10,072 nt of DNA, taken from NCBI GenBank assembly GCA_031548835.1, contig JAVBQS010000202.1:1-10072 (forward strand), in the 5' to 3' direction. Below are positions 1 through 6,535 of the stretch, in pieces. Numbering within the stretch: the first letter of the stretch is position 1; every line of letters begins with the position of its first letter. The stretch comes from WQTU01 sp031548835. Lineage in GTDB: Bacteria; Spirochaetota; Spirochaetia; CADAEX01. The notes below the pieces were generated by a model. The model made no database searches. It was not told where the DNA came from and saw nothing but the letters and a program-made list of their open reading frames with translations. The position numbers and the translations under genes were made by a program.

Positions 1-27
1 AAAAATCAATATCTTATTGAAATTTTT
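1..27 (+). terminator. Possible weak hairpin at window edge
   Basis: Bases 6-10 (TCAAT) pair with 16-20 (ATTGA) across a 5-nt loop. Flanking A-rich (1-5) and T-rich (23-27) stretches could extend the stem over a two-base bulge, with more T residues following. It could be the tail of a terminator for a gene left of the window, but it is AT-only apart from one G-C pair and is cut by the window edge. Low confidence. Confidence 0.2.
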
Positions 28-126
28 ATTCCCTACTACACTACAATCTATTTTCATTTTATAATTACAGCTAATAGCAATAGAATTATTTAATTAATAT
101 GATAAAAATAACTATTAATAATGGGA

Positions 127-132
127 TATAAT
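127..132 (+). promoter_or_regulatory. Candidate -10 box for the lipoprotein/FecR cluster
   Basis: A perfect TATAAT hexamer ends 30 nt before the first start codon and about 18 nt before its GGAG ribosome binding site (151-154), so transcription would begin near 139. No good TTGACA-like -35 is visible at 16-18 nt spacing; that stretch is A-rich. In DNA this AT-rich a TATAAT can occur by chance, so the call rests on its position and its exact match. Confidence 0.4.
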
Positions 133-162
133 TAACTCTCATTATATTTTGGAGATTACTAA

Positions 163-657
163 ATGAGAAAAACAGCATTATTGTTAATTTCAATTGTAAT
201 TATTACAGGATTATTCTCCTGTACTACTTACAGCCAAAGAAAAAGTTCGTCAGATAAGGTAATTGATCTTGTTAACACAAAAAACAGCGCTTTATTAAGC
301 AGCGCTACTTCTTTGCCTTTTCTCTTTGATGGAGAAATAATTATGCTTGAAAAAGACAGCTCTATGATATGGCAAAATATCAATAATGCGGGTTTTAATT
401 TTGAAGAGATTATTGAGGTAGAATCAATTCCTGTTTCTGCAGGCGGCTATCTGTTTTTTGCAAATACTATGGAAGTAAAAACATGGTTTGAAAAATATCT
501 TCCCAAAAAAGCTTCGCTTTTAAAAATAAGCTGTAAAAACGGCCTCTACTATATGATTCTTGGAGGGAAAAAGAGAGTTACCACGCCTGATTCCGGGGAA
601 AAAGAAATTTTTCCTGCTATTTGCGGATTTACAGGCCCTGTTAAGGAGGCGAGATAA
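163..657 (+). CDS. Putative lipoprotein of unknown function
   Basis: A 164-residue exported lipoprotein that I do not recognise. Residues 2-4 are basic, 5-19 are hydrophobic, and a lipobox-like LFSC puts the lipidated cysteine at residue 20, which implies membrane anchoring after signal peptidase II cleavage. The mature part is a single small domain of about 140 residues with alternating hydrophobic strands; it contains PFLFDGE (52-58) and two further cysteines, C124 and C154. The pattern of an N-terminal helix followed by PFLFDG is loosely reminiscent of NTF2/SnoaL-like folds, but that is only an impression. The start is supported by GGAG at 151-154, 8 nt upstream. The stop codon overlaps the start of the FecR-domain gene by one base, so the two are almost certainly co-transcribed and translationally coupled. 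Sure that it is a gene and likely a lipoprotein; function unknown. Confidence 0.82.
   Translation: MRKTALLLISIVIITGLFSCTTYSQRKSSSDKVIDLVNTKNSALLSSATSLPFLFDGEIIMLEKDSSMIWQNINNAGFNFEEIIEVESIPVSAGGYLFFANTMEVKTWFEKYLPKKASLLKISCKNGLYYMILGGKKRVTTPDSGEKEIFPAICGFTGPVKEAR
643..649 (+). promoter_or_regulatory. Ribosome binding site inside upstream gene
   Basis: AAGGAGG, a near-perfect Shine-Dalgarno, lies in the last codons of the first lipoprotein gene, 7 nt before the ATG at 657. It fixes the FecR-domain gene start at the TAATG overlap, where stop and start share an A, and indicates coupled translation. Confidence 0.85.
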
Positions 658-1682
658 TGAAAAAACAGATTCTTTTTCTTATAATTTTTACAGCAGTTGC
701 TATATCAGCATTGAGCGCGCAAATTGTTGCAACAGTCTCCTATATAGATGGGTGGGTTGATATTAAAAACAGCGGAGGAACAGTATTAGAAGCATTTGTG
801 GGAGATGATCTTTTTGCAGGCAGTTCTGTTATTACAGGAAAAGACAGCTATGCAGAACTTCTTGAACAGTCAGGCAGCGCTTATAAAATATCTCCTGAAA
901 CAGTTTTTGCTGTAAGAGAGATGGAGTCGCAGGGCAAAAAGCAGAGTGTTCTTGCTGTTACAGTCGGAGAAGTTGCTTTCAAGTTTAAAAGAGTTGCAAG
1001 CGAAGAGCCGGTAATTGCAACAAACAGCACTGTTGCAGGAGCAAGAGGCACAGAATTTATTGTATATTCAGGTTCTGATGGTTCTTCTCTTATTGCTGTT
1101 ACAGAAGGGCTTGTCGAAGTTGAAGCTTTTGGCAAAAGTGTCCAGCTTAGGCCGGACGAAGCTGTTGAAGTAAAACCTGGAAGCCCTCCGGGAGAAAAAA
1201 TCCAGCTTCTTGGAAGAAGCCTTGATTTTAGTAAATGGAATGAAGATAAAAAGCAGGCTTTTCTTGATAATCCTGTTGAAGCTTTAAAAGCTGTTGATAA
1301 GAGGCTTGATTATTATAACAGCAAGGTGCAGGAACTGTATCCTGTTTTTTTGGAATTATCTGAACAGGTTAATAAAGGCAGGGCAGAAGCTGAAAAAATA
1401 TATAAGGAAAAAGGCGAAGCAGCAGGAAGCCAGTATGCAAATACTGTATTAAGAGATGCTATTCTTAATGCAACATATTCAAGCCTTAATGTAAGATATT
1501 ATGCTCTTTCAGCTCTTTCAATGAGAAGATATATTGTAGGCAATATGTATGCAGAGATAAAATCAAGATATATTACAAAGATTGATGATCCTGTTTTTGC
1601 AGAATTTAATAAACTTTATAAAAACTTACTTAAAAAGTTTGAAGAAATATCAATTCCGCAAATAAATGAAACAGATATTTAA
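657..1682 (+). CDS. Secreted FecR-domain protein
   Basis: A 341-residue exported protein. Residues 1-21 form a classical signal peptide (MKK, hydrophobic core, ALSA before Q22), with no lipobox cysteine and no later membrane segment. Residues about 45-175 match the FecR domain (PF04773 type): GDDLFAGSSVITG (49-61), then a beta-rich stretch ending in the hallmark STVAGARGTEF (124-134), followed by VTEGLVEV (148-155) and a final turn near PDEAVEVKPG (166-175). Residues about 190-335 are predominantly helical and charged. In the Fec system FecR spans the inner membrane and binds a sigma factor; here the domain follows a signal peptide directly, there is no cytoplasmic N-terminal part, and no sigma factor or TonB receptor is adjacent. 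An anti-sigma role is therefore unlikely; a periplasmic or surface scaffold or ligand-binding role is an inference. It sits between two small lipoprotein genes, in the same orientation. Confidence 0.85.
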   Translation: MKKQILFLIIFTAVAISALSAQIVATVSYIDGWVDIKNSGGTVLEAFVGDDLFAGSSVITGKDSYAELLEQSGSAYKISPETVFAVREMESQGKKQSVLAVTVGEVAFKFKRVASEEPVIATNSTVAGARGTEFIVYSGSDGSSLIAVTEGLVEVEAFGKSVQLRPDEAVEVKPGSPPGEKIQLLGRSLDFSKWNEDKKQAFLDNPVEALKAVDKRLDYYNSKVQELYPVFLELSEQVNKGRAEAEKIYKEKGEAAGSQYANTVLRDAILNATYSSLNVRYYALSALSMRRYIVGNMYAEIKSRYITKIDDPVFAEFNKLYKNLLKKFEEISIPQINETDI

Positions 1683-1705
1683 TTTTAAAAAATAAGGAGA
1701 AATAG

Positions 1706-2068
1706 ATGAAAAAAAATATTTTATTACTACTGGCAGTTTTTATTTTAATTTTTTCAATATTTACAGGCTGTAAGGATAATAGCGGTCTTAGCATAGAAGA
1801 TAGAATAAAGCAATTTGTATCAGATTTAAATAAATCAGACAGAAGCAGTATCTATAAAGATAATTTTTCTTCTTCCTCTCCATTTTATAATGGAAGTGAA
1901 AGTACATTATCACAGGCTTTTCCAAAAGGGCCAAGTTATTCAGTATCAAGTATTTCTGGTTCTGGTTCTACAAGAACAGTAAAAATAAATGGGGCAAGCC
2001 CTGACACTTGGACTTTTTCAATGAAAGATGAAGGAGAAGATGACTGGTACATTTATAGTTATAATTAA
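1706..2068 (+). CDS. Small Ser-rich putative lipoprotein
   Basis: A 120-residue protein with a clear lipoprotein signal: MKKN, hydrophobic residues 5-19, and FTGC with the lipidated cysteine at residue 22. The mature part has a short amphipathic helix (residues about 29-48), a serine-rich middle (S54-S57, then S64-S90 with many Ser/Gly), and an acidic, aromatic end (KDEGEDDWYIYSYN). A helix followed by strands, finishing on a strand rich in Trp/Tyr, resembles small NTF2/SnoaL-like lipoproteins, but I do not recognise a family. AAGGAG at 1694-1699 supports the start, 6 nt upstream. It begins 23 nt after the FecR-domain gene and is followed at once by a strong hairpin terminator, so it is probably the last gene of that transcript. 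Function unknown. Confidence 0.78.
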   Translation: MKKNILLLLAVFILIFSIFTGCKDNSGLSIEDRIKQFVSDLNKSDRSSIYKDNFSSSSPFYNGSESTLSQAFPKGPSYSVSSISGSGSTRTVKINGASPDTWTFSMKDEGEDDWYIYSYN

Positions 2069-2077
2069 AACTTTTAT

Positions 2078-2106
2078 AAGCCAGGGAAATTTTCCTGGCT
2101 TTATTT
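2078..2106. terminator. Bidirectional terminator between convergent genes
   Basis: AAGCCAGG (2078-2085) pairs perfectly with CCTGGCTT (2094-2101), and G-T, A-T and A-T pairs extend the stem inward to a tiny loop. T residues follow on the plus side (TTATTTTAT) and an A-rich stretch (read as T on the minus strand) precedes the stem. It lies 9 nt after the plus-strand lipoprotein stop and reaches the stop of the convergent amidohydrolase gene, so it can end transcription from both sides. Confidence 0.85.
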
Positions 2107-2891
2107 TATAATCCCAGCAATTTTGTTCCTCTTGTTAGCAGTCTTTCAATTTTATCTTCCGAAAAATGCGCTTTTTCTTCCAGTAATCTAAGTTCTGTAA
2201 CAGGATCTCCCAGCGGATAATCACTTCCAAAAAGGAAAAACTCTTCAGGAAAAGCATTAAGAATTTCATGCAAAAGCTGGTCTGAGATAAACCTTAATGT
2301 GCTTGATGTATCCATATAAAAATTAAACCCTGATAATGATTCCTTAACCCATTCCCAATGTGAAAAACCTCCGCAATGGGCAGCTATAGCTGTAAGAGAT
2401 GGAAAATTTCTTAAAATAGTTGCGAATTTCTGCGGAGAAGATGGATTTTTATCTGGATGATGCACATCTCCTATATGAAATGTTACAATAAATCTTCCTG
2501 AAGCTGCTTCATATATGGGAAACATTTTTTTTGAATCAAGATGAAAACCCTGGAAATCAGGGTGAAATTTAAGCCCTTTTATACCATGTTTTTCAAGCCT
2601 TTCAAGCTCGCTTTCCCAATCTGTGTAATCAGGATGAAGCGTTCCAAATGGAACAAATCTGCTGTTTTCAGAAAGTGTAATTGCCCAATTATTGGCAGGC
2701 ATTACCTGTTCAGGTGTTGTTGCTGCGCTGTAAACAAATGCTTTATCAATATTTGCTTTATCCATAAAAGAAATAAGATTTTCTTTTGTTCCTGTTCCTG
2801 ATACCGGGTGTTTATAATGTTTAACAAGCTGTTCTGTAGCTTTTTCTGCAATTTTATTATGAAAAGCATGTGTATGCACATCAACTCTCAC
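2106..2891 (-). CDS. Amidohydrolase family protein (amidohydrolase_2 / TIM-barrel hydrolase)
   Basis: A 261-residue cytoplasmic protein with the marks of the metal-dependent amidohydrolase_2 family (PF04909), which includes decarboxylases and lactone or amide hydrolases. Visible in order: the N-terminal metal motif DVHTH (residues 4-8, H6 and H8), GLKFHP (106-111), the barrel-strand histidines H139 (VTFHIGD) and H172 (AHCGG), and the C-terminal GSDYP (222-226) with the family's conserved aspartate D224. All expected metal-site positions are present, so it is probably active. The length is typical for a single-barrel member. There is no signal peptide. It starts at GTG, fixed by AGGAGGA at 2898-2904 on the minus strand, 6 nt away; DVHTH then falls at the very N-terminus as usual in this family. 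It is transcribed divergently from the EAL gene and alone. The substrate cannot be predicted. Confidence 0.86.
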   Translation of the reverse strand: MRVDVHTHAFHNKIAEKATEQLVKHYKHPVSGTGTKENLISFMDKANIDKAFVYSAATTPEQVMPANNWAITLSENSRFVPFGTLHPDYTDWESELERLEKHGIKGLKFHPDFQGFHLDSKKMFPIYEAASGRFIVTFHIGDVHHPDKNPSSPQKFATILRNFPSLTAIAAHCGGFSHWEWVKESLSGFNFYMDTSSTLRFISDQLLHEILNAFPEEFFLFGSDYPLGDPVTELRLLEEKAHFSEDKIERLLTRGTKLLGL

Positions 2892-2897
2892 AAGAAA

Positions 2898-2904
2898 TCC
2901 TCCT
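2898..2904 (-). promoter_or_regulatory. Shine-Dalgarno deciding a GTG start
   Basis: The minus strand reads AGGAGGA here, 6 nt before a GTG codon (2891-2889). No ATG lies at a suitable distance in this frame, so the amidohydrolase most likely starts at GTG. Confidence 0.75.
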
Positions 2905-2952
2905 AAATCTTAAATAAAGAATCAAATTTAATATAATAATAAAATTTACATA

Positions 2953-2981
2953 ATAATATCTATACAAAGTAATTAAGTCAA
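2953..2981 (-). promoter_or_regulatory. Promoter for the amidohydrolase gene
   Basis: On the minus strand, TTGACT (2981-2976) is followed by a 17-nt spacer and TATTAT (2958-2953), each one mismatch from the sigma-70 consensus. Transcription would start near 2946, giving a leader of about 55 nt that carries the AGGAGGA site. The -35 box is one arm of the palindrome at 2975-2989. Confidence 0.6.
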
Positions 2982-2989
2982 ATTGACTT
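2975..2989. repeat. 15-bp palindrome shared by divergent promoters
   Basis: AAGTCAA, a central A, then TTGACTT: a perfect inverted repeat with 7-bp arms. Each arm supplies a TTGACT -35 hexamer pointing outward, one per strand. It could simply be two back-to-back -35 boxes, or it could also be an operator for a dimeric regulator; no regulator gene is in the window. Confidence 0.6.
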
Positions 2990-3010
2990 TTATGCAGAAT
3001 TTAATATAAC
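2983..3010 (+). promoter_or_regulatory. Promoter for the EAL / HAD genes
   Basis: TTGACT (2983-2988), a 16-nt spacer and TATAAC (3005-3010) form a good sigma-70-like promoter. Transcription would start near 3017, leaving a leader of about 37 nt before the ATG at 3054, too short for a c-di-GMP riboswitch. The ribosome binding site is the weaker AGGCGG at 3040-3045. Confidence 0.55.
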
Positions 3011-3053
3011 TTTATTTAATTAAAAGTATAAAAGTTTTTAGGCGGTATGTAAA

Positions 3054-4613
3054 ATGGGTCTGCTTGATATCTCTTCTGTCTTTTTTGACGACAAAATGCC
3101 TGATGATTACAAAAATCTAATAATTGCTTATAGAGATAAAATAAGCCAGCTGGAAAAAGATCTTTCCAGAATAGAGGCAGAAATAAGAAAAATAAAAGAA
3201 GAAAAGCAGAAAATAGAAAGATATGCAGAAGAACAGGAGCGTATAACCAAAAATCTTGCAAAAAAACTTACAATAGAATCAAAAACAGGTCTTCCCAATA
3301 GGCTAAAACTTTCGCAAGATTTTCCAGATCTTTTTGATATTGACAGTTACCAGAGCAGCGGTAAATATGTTGCTATTTTAATAATACAGCTTGATAAAAA
3401 CTACAGTGTGCTTACAAAGACATTACCCTCAAGCCTTGTGGAGTGGGTAATATACCAGCTTGGCCTTAAACTTAGAAAAATAGCAGAACCCAACACTGTT
3501 TATCACACTAAAGAAAATGAATTTATTATTATTTTAAAAGATATTGATAAAATTGAAACAGCGAGAAATTATGCCCGCGATATATCAAATATAATAAAAA
3601 AGACTGAAAATATATCAGGTTACCATATTACAATTGGCTCAAATATAGGAATAGCTCTATTTCCTGATCATGGAATAACAAAAGAGCAGCTTCTTACTTC
3701 TGCAGATATTGCGCTTGGATATGCAAAAGAAAGAAAGCTTGAATATATTATGTTTGAGGCTGAATTTAAACAGTTTGAAATGGAAAAACTTGAGCTCCAG
3801 AATTACATAATTAAAGCGCTGGAAATGAATACCAAAAACAGTATGGATCAGCAGTTTATAATGTATTACCAGCCTATAATCCATATTGGAGAAAATCCTG
3901 ATGGCAGCCTTAAAATAGATGATATAAGCGCAGAAGCTCTCATAAGATGGAATCATCCTGCACGGGGCTTTATAAATCCTGATAAATTCATACCTTTGTC
4001 TGAAGAAACAGGAATTATTGTTCTTCTTGGAAACTGGATAATGTATAAAGTTGCAGATATGATTGCATATTGGAAAGATAAATATAATGTTGATATACCA
4101 GTATCTGTAAATGTTTCTTCACTGCAGTTTAATGAAGGATATATTGTTGATTTTATAGCAAGAGTTGTAAATACAAAAGGCATAAATCCCAATTTGCTTA
4201 GAGTTGAAGTTACAGAAACAAGTCTTGTGTCTGACCCTGTAGAAGCTCTTCATAAAATGCTAAAATTGAGAGATTCTGGAATAAAAGTATGTATCGATGA
4301 CTTTGGCACAGGTTACAGCTCTTTTAACTACCTTAGACAGTTTGCAATTGATCTTCTTAAAATAGATAGATCATTTATCGAAAGTATTTTTCATAATAGC
4401 TGCGACCAGGCAATAATAAGAGCAATTATTGCAATGTCTTCAGAGCTTAGTTTTGATATAGTTGTTGAAGGAGTTGAGGATTTTAACCAATTCAATTTTT
4501 TATATAAAGAAGGATGCCGGAAATTTCAGGGATTTTTATTTAGCAAGCCATTGCCTCCTGAAAGATTTATTGGATTTTATAAAAATAATATGAATAAAAA
4601 GATTTTTTCCTAA
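3054..4613 (+). CDS. c-di-GMP phosphodiesterase with degenerate GGDEF and intact EAL domains
   Basis: A 519-residue cytoplasmic protein with no membrane segment. Residues about 23-75 form a charged coiled coil (Lys/Glu heptads), a likely dimerisation or signal-relay part. Residues about 76-240 are a GGDEF-type domain, opening with TGLPNR (78-83) and including NIGIALFPDHG (197-207), but the active-site loop reads KENEF (153-157), so diguanylate cyclase activity is unlikely; GTP binding or regulation is possible. Residues about 250-512 are an EAL domain with all hallmark residues: YQP (272-274), AEALIRW (293-299), N353, E385 in VEVTET, DDFGTGYSS (415-423), K436 in LKIDRSF, E472 in VEGVE, and FQGF (491-494). 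It should therefore hydrolyse c-di-GMP to pGpG. The start follows AGGCGG by 8 nt; an upstream ATG at 3047 is followed directly by a stop. A HAD hydrolase gene follows after 16 nt, probably in the same transcript. Confidence 0.92.
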   Translation: MGLLDISSVFFDDKMPDDYKNLIIAYRDKISQLEKDLSRIEAEIRKIKEEKQKIERYAEEQERITKNLAKKLTIESKTGLPNRLKLSQDFPDLFDIDSYQSSGKYVAILIIQLDKNYSVLTKTLPSSLVEWVIYQLGLKLRKIAEPNTVYHTKENEFIIILKDIDKIETARNYARDISNIIKKTENISGYHITIGSNIGIALFPDHGITKEQLLTSADIALGYAKERKLEYIMFEAEFKQFEMEKLELQNYIIKALEMNTKNSMDQQFIMYYQPIIHIGENPDGSLKIDDISAEALIRWNHPARGFINPDKFIPLSEETGIIVLLGNWIMYKVADMIAYWKDKYNVDIPVSVNVSSLQFNEGYIVDFIARVVNTKGINPNLLRVEVTETSLVSDPVEALHKMLKLRDSGIKVCIDDFGTGYSSFNYLRQFAIDLLKIDRSFIESIFHNSCDQAIIRAIIAMSSELSFDIVVEGVEDFNQFNFLYKEGCRKFQGFLFSKPLPPERFIGFYKNNMNKKIFS

Positions 4614-4629
4614 TTTTATATAGAAGATA

Positions 4630-5337
4630 ATGACGCAATATAACTATCTTTTTATAGATGCAGACAACACAATATTTGATTATAGCAAATCTGAAAAAGA
4701 ATCATTAAAACAAATATTTAATAATAGAAAAATAAACTGCAATATTGATCTTATTTTATCAAATTATTCAAGAATAAATGAGAATCTCTGGAAAGAGTTT
4801 GAAAAAGGAACAGTTTCGCTTGATTTTTTATATATTGAAAGATTTAGAAGATTGTTAAAAGAGTGCGGTATTGCTGATTTAACTGAATCAGAGTATGCAA
4901 AAATTTCAGAAAGTTATCTTACAAATCTTTCAAATTCTGCATATATGTTAGATGGCGCAAAAGATATGCTTCAAAAGCTTGAGAAAAAGTTTTCTCTTAT
5001 ATTAATTACAAATGGAACAAGTATGGTTCAGCGAAAAAGGCTTAAAATTAAAAGAATTGCCAGTTATTTTAATGCAATTATAATTTCTGAAGAAATTGGT
5101 TTTAAAAAACCTGAAAAAGAGTTTTTTAAGGTAGCAATTGAGAAAAGCGGAAATCCTTCCTCTTCAGAAATACTTGTAATTGGCGACAGCCTTTCAAGCG
5201 ATATTTTCGGCGGAATAAATTACGGCCTTGATACCTGCTGGTTTAACCCTGGTAAAAAGGAAAACAGCACAAATATATTGCCAAAATATGAAGTAAGCTC
5301 TTTTAATGAGATATATCGCATACTTGATATTTGCTAA
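4630..5337 (+). CDS. YjjG-like HAD-superfamily hydrolase (probable 5'-nucleotidase)
   Basis: A 235-residue cytoplasmic HAD hydrolase of subfamily IA. The four motifs are complete: nucleophile and acid in FIDADNTIFD (8-17; D10 and D12), ITNGT (126-130) as motif II, the lysine in GFKKPEKEFF (157-166) as motif III, and VIGDSLSSDIFGG (183-195) with D186 and D191 binding magnesium. A helical cap lies between about 18 and 105. The opening with Asp-Ala/Asp-Asn-Thr, the length and the GFKKPEKEFF stretch match the YjjG/YfnB type, known in E. coli as a nucleoside monophosphate phosphatase with activity on pyrimidine and non-canonical nucleotides. The exact substrate here is an inference. It follows the EAL gene by 16 nt with only a weak AGAAG site and no promoter between, so it likely depends on the upstream gene's transcription. 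A link to c-di-GMP breakdown products is possible but unproven. Confidence 0.85.
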   Translation: MTQYNYLFIDADNTIFDYSKSEKESLKQIFNNRKINCNIDLILSNYSRINENLWKEFEKGTVSLDFLYIERFRRLLKECGIADLTESEYAKISESYLTNLSNSAYMLDGAKDMLQKLEKKFSLILITNGTSMVQRKRLKIKRIASYFNAIIISEEIGFKKPEKEFFKVAIEKSGNPSSSEILVIGDSLSSDIFGGINYGLDTCWFNPGKKENSTNILPKYEVSSFNEIYRILDIC

Positions 5338-5363
5338 AGCTGTAATTTTAATAGATTTTTATC

Positions 5364-5390
5364 AAAATAAAGCTTAATTTTATTTTTTTT
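5364..5390 (+). terminator. Weak AT-only hairpin with T-tract
   Basis: AAAATAAA (5364-5371) can pair with TTTATTTT (5379-5386) around a 7-nt loop, followed by further T residues. It lies about 27 nt after the HAD gene stop, where a terminator is expected. The stem has no G-C pair, so it is poor as an intrinsic terminator; the call depends on position and on the T-tract. A partly overlapping imperfect palindrome around AAGCTT (5364-5381) is an alternative reading. Confidence 0.3.
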
Positions 5391-5513
5391 ATTAAATTTA
5401 AATAAAATAATATTTTAGTTTTATTACAATTCTACTTCTATCTATCATATTCATATATTTTCCCATGGTATAAATCCATGATTTTTCCTTAAAAATAAAA
5501 AAAATTACTATAT

Positions 5514-5567
5514 CTTTCCTGAAAAGGTGGGTTTAGAATAAATTATAAAATTTTCTTAGGAGGAAAG
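5514..5567 (+). promoter_or_regulatory. Possible Shine-Dalgarno-sequestering stem
   Basis: CTTTCCT (5514-5520) is the exact complement of AGGAAAG (5561-5567), which overlaps the ribosome binding site and abuts the ATG. The adjacent GAAAA (5521-5525) is complementary to TTTTC (5551-5555), so the stem can continue inward past a 5-nt bulge that contains another AGG. If transcription begins upstream of 5514, this fold would hide the site of translation initiation. Complementarity is seen; regulation is inferred. Confidence 0.35.
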
Positions 5568-6518
5568 ATGAAAAAGAAAAGTTTCTTAATTGTGATTCTT
5601 ATTTTTATTTCAGCAATGCTATTTGCTAGCGGTAAAACTGAAGAAAAAAAAGAATTTGTTCAGATTAAATCTTCAGCAATTGGAGGATCTTGGTATGCAG
5701 GCGGCGCTGCATGGGCAAAATTGATTACAGATAATACAAAATTTATTGCAACAAACAGCGCTTCGCCAGGACTTGCAAACGAAAGTATGCAGAGAATGCA
5801 GGAAGGAAAAGCTCAGCTTGCTTTTGTAGATGGTCTTCCAGCTTATAATGCATATAAAGGGCTTGCTCCATGGGATAAACCAGTTGAAGTAAGAGCAATG
5901 TTTGGCCTTTGGCCAGGAGTTTTTAATATCATGGTATATGAAAATTCAGGAATTAAAGATCTTTACGGTTTAAAAGGAAAAAGTATTGCAACTTATGTTG
6001 ATGGAGATCCTAATGGAGATTCATTTCTTGAACTTCTTGCTTGGCATGGTGTAACACCGCAGAATACAAAAATCTACAGAGTTATGAAAAATGATGCTAC
6101 AAGAATGTTTATAGATGGAACTGTAGATTGTCTTGTTTATCTCTTTGGACATGGACATGCTAACTTGAAAGAAATTACATCTTCAAGAAAAATCAGATTT
6201 ATTTTTGCAGACCAGAAACTTGCTGATCAATTTGTAGCAAAATATCCGTACTATACATATGAACCATTTGGAAGTGAATTTGGTGTTCCTGATGCTAATC
6301 AGTTTATTTCACCTTATTTCACAGCTTGTATGGCTTCAATGCCGGATGAACAGGCATATCTTTTTACAAAAGTTTGGTGGGAAAACTGGGATTTTTTAAT
6401 GGAAGTTCTTCCTGCGAATATGCCATGGGTTAATAAAAAAGATCCTGTACAGGGAATTCCAATTCCTATTCATCCTGGCTCAGCAAAATATTTCAAAGAA
6501 ATTGGTTTAATGAAATAA
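5568..6518 (+). CDS. TRAP transporter substrate-binding protein, TAXI family
   Basis: A 316-residue periplasmic binding protein for a tripartite ATP-independent periplasmic (TRAP) transporter of the TAXI (TRAP-associated extracytoplasmic immunogenic) family. Residues 1-20 are a signal peptide (MKKKS, long hydrophobic core, cleavage likely near LFA/SG); there is no lipobox cysteine, and a Lys/Glu linker (23-29) follows. Family signs: the opening strand and loop SAIGGSWYAGGAAWAKLI (36-53), the ligand-loop region ATNSASPGLANESMQRMQEG (61-80) before AQLAFVDG, the LKGKSIATYVDGDPNG segment (135-150) matching the usual hinge region, and the C-terminal HPGSAKYFKEIG (302-313). TAXI proteins bind organic acids such as glutamate or related anions; the ligand here is unknown. 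AGGAGG (5558-5563) precedes the start. The fused permease gene follows 17 nt downstream, which confirms the system. Confidence 0.9.
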   Translation: MKKKSFLIVILIFISAMLFASGKTEEKKEFVQIKSSAIGGSWYAGGAAWAKLITDNTKFIATNSASPGLANESMQRMQEGKAQLAFVDGLPAYNAYKGLAPWDKPVEVRAMFGLWPGVFNIMVYENSGIKDLYGLKGKSIATYVDGDPNGDSFLELLAWHGVTPQNTKIYRVMKNDATRMFIDGTVDCLVYLFGHGHANLKEITSSRKIRFIFADQKLADQFVAKYPYYTYEPFGSEFGVPDANQFISPYFTACMASMPDEQAYLFTKVWWENWDFLMEVLPANMPWVNKKDPVQGIPIPIHPGSAKYFKEIGLMK

Positions 6519-6535
6519 ACAGGAGAATTGTATAA

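Larger units (their letters stand above)
5338..5567 (+). promoter_or_regulatory. AT-rich leader region of the TRAP operon
   Basis: This 230-nt gap has no supportable ORF. It holds the weak terminator candidate near 5364-5390, a small hairpin CATGG/CCATG (5464-5468 with 5476-5480, 7-nt loop) followed by a short T run, three TTTCC pyrimidine motifs, and just before the gene a strong Shine-Dalgarno AGGAGG (5558-5563). A TAGAAT (5534-5539) or TATAAA (5544-5549) could be a -10, but neither has a recognisable -35 at proper spacing, so the promoter is unresolved. No known riboswitch class was recognised. Confidence 0.4.

Noticed and set aside
560..760. Plus-strand open frame spanning the junction of the first two genes
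   Set aside because: It overlaps two well-supported genes in another frame, has no own ribosome site, and shows no recognisable product.
657..1682. FecIR-type iron-signalling system
   Set aside because: The FecR domain is exported behind a signal peptide, and there is no FecI-like sigma factor or TonB-dependent receptor in the window.
2541..2801. Plus-strand Cys-rich open frame inside the amidohydrolase gene
   Set aside because: It is antisense to conserved amidohydrolase coding sequence; the cysteines come from reverse-strand codons.
3011..3053. c-di-GMP riboswitch before the EAL gene
   Set aside because: The predicted leader is only about 37 nt, far too short for either known c-di-GMP riboswitch class.
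3016..3261. Minus-strand open frame with a hydrophobic Phe/Leu-rich product
   Set aside because: It is the reverse reading of the Lys/Glu-rich coiled coil of the EAL protein, where AAA/GAA codons become TTT/TTC. It has no supported start site and overlaps the divergent promoter.
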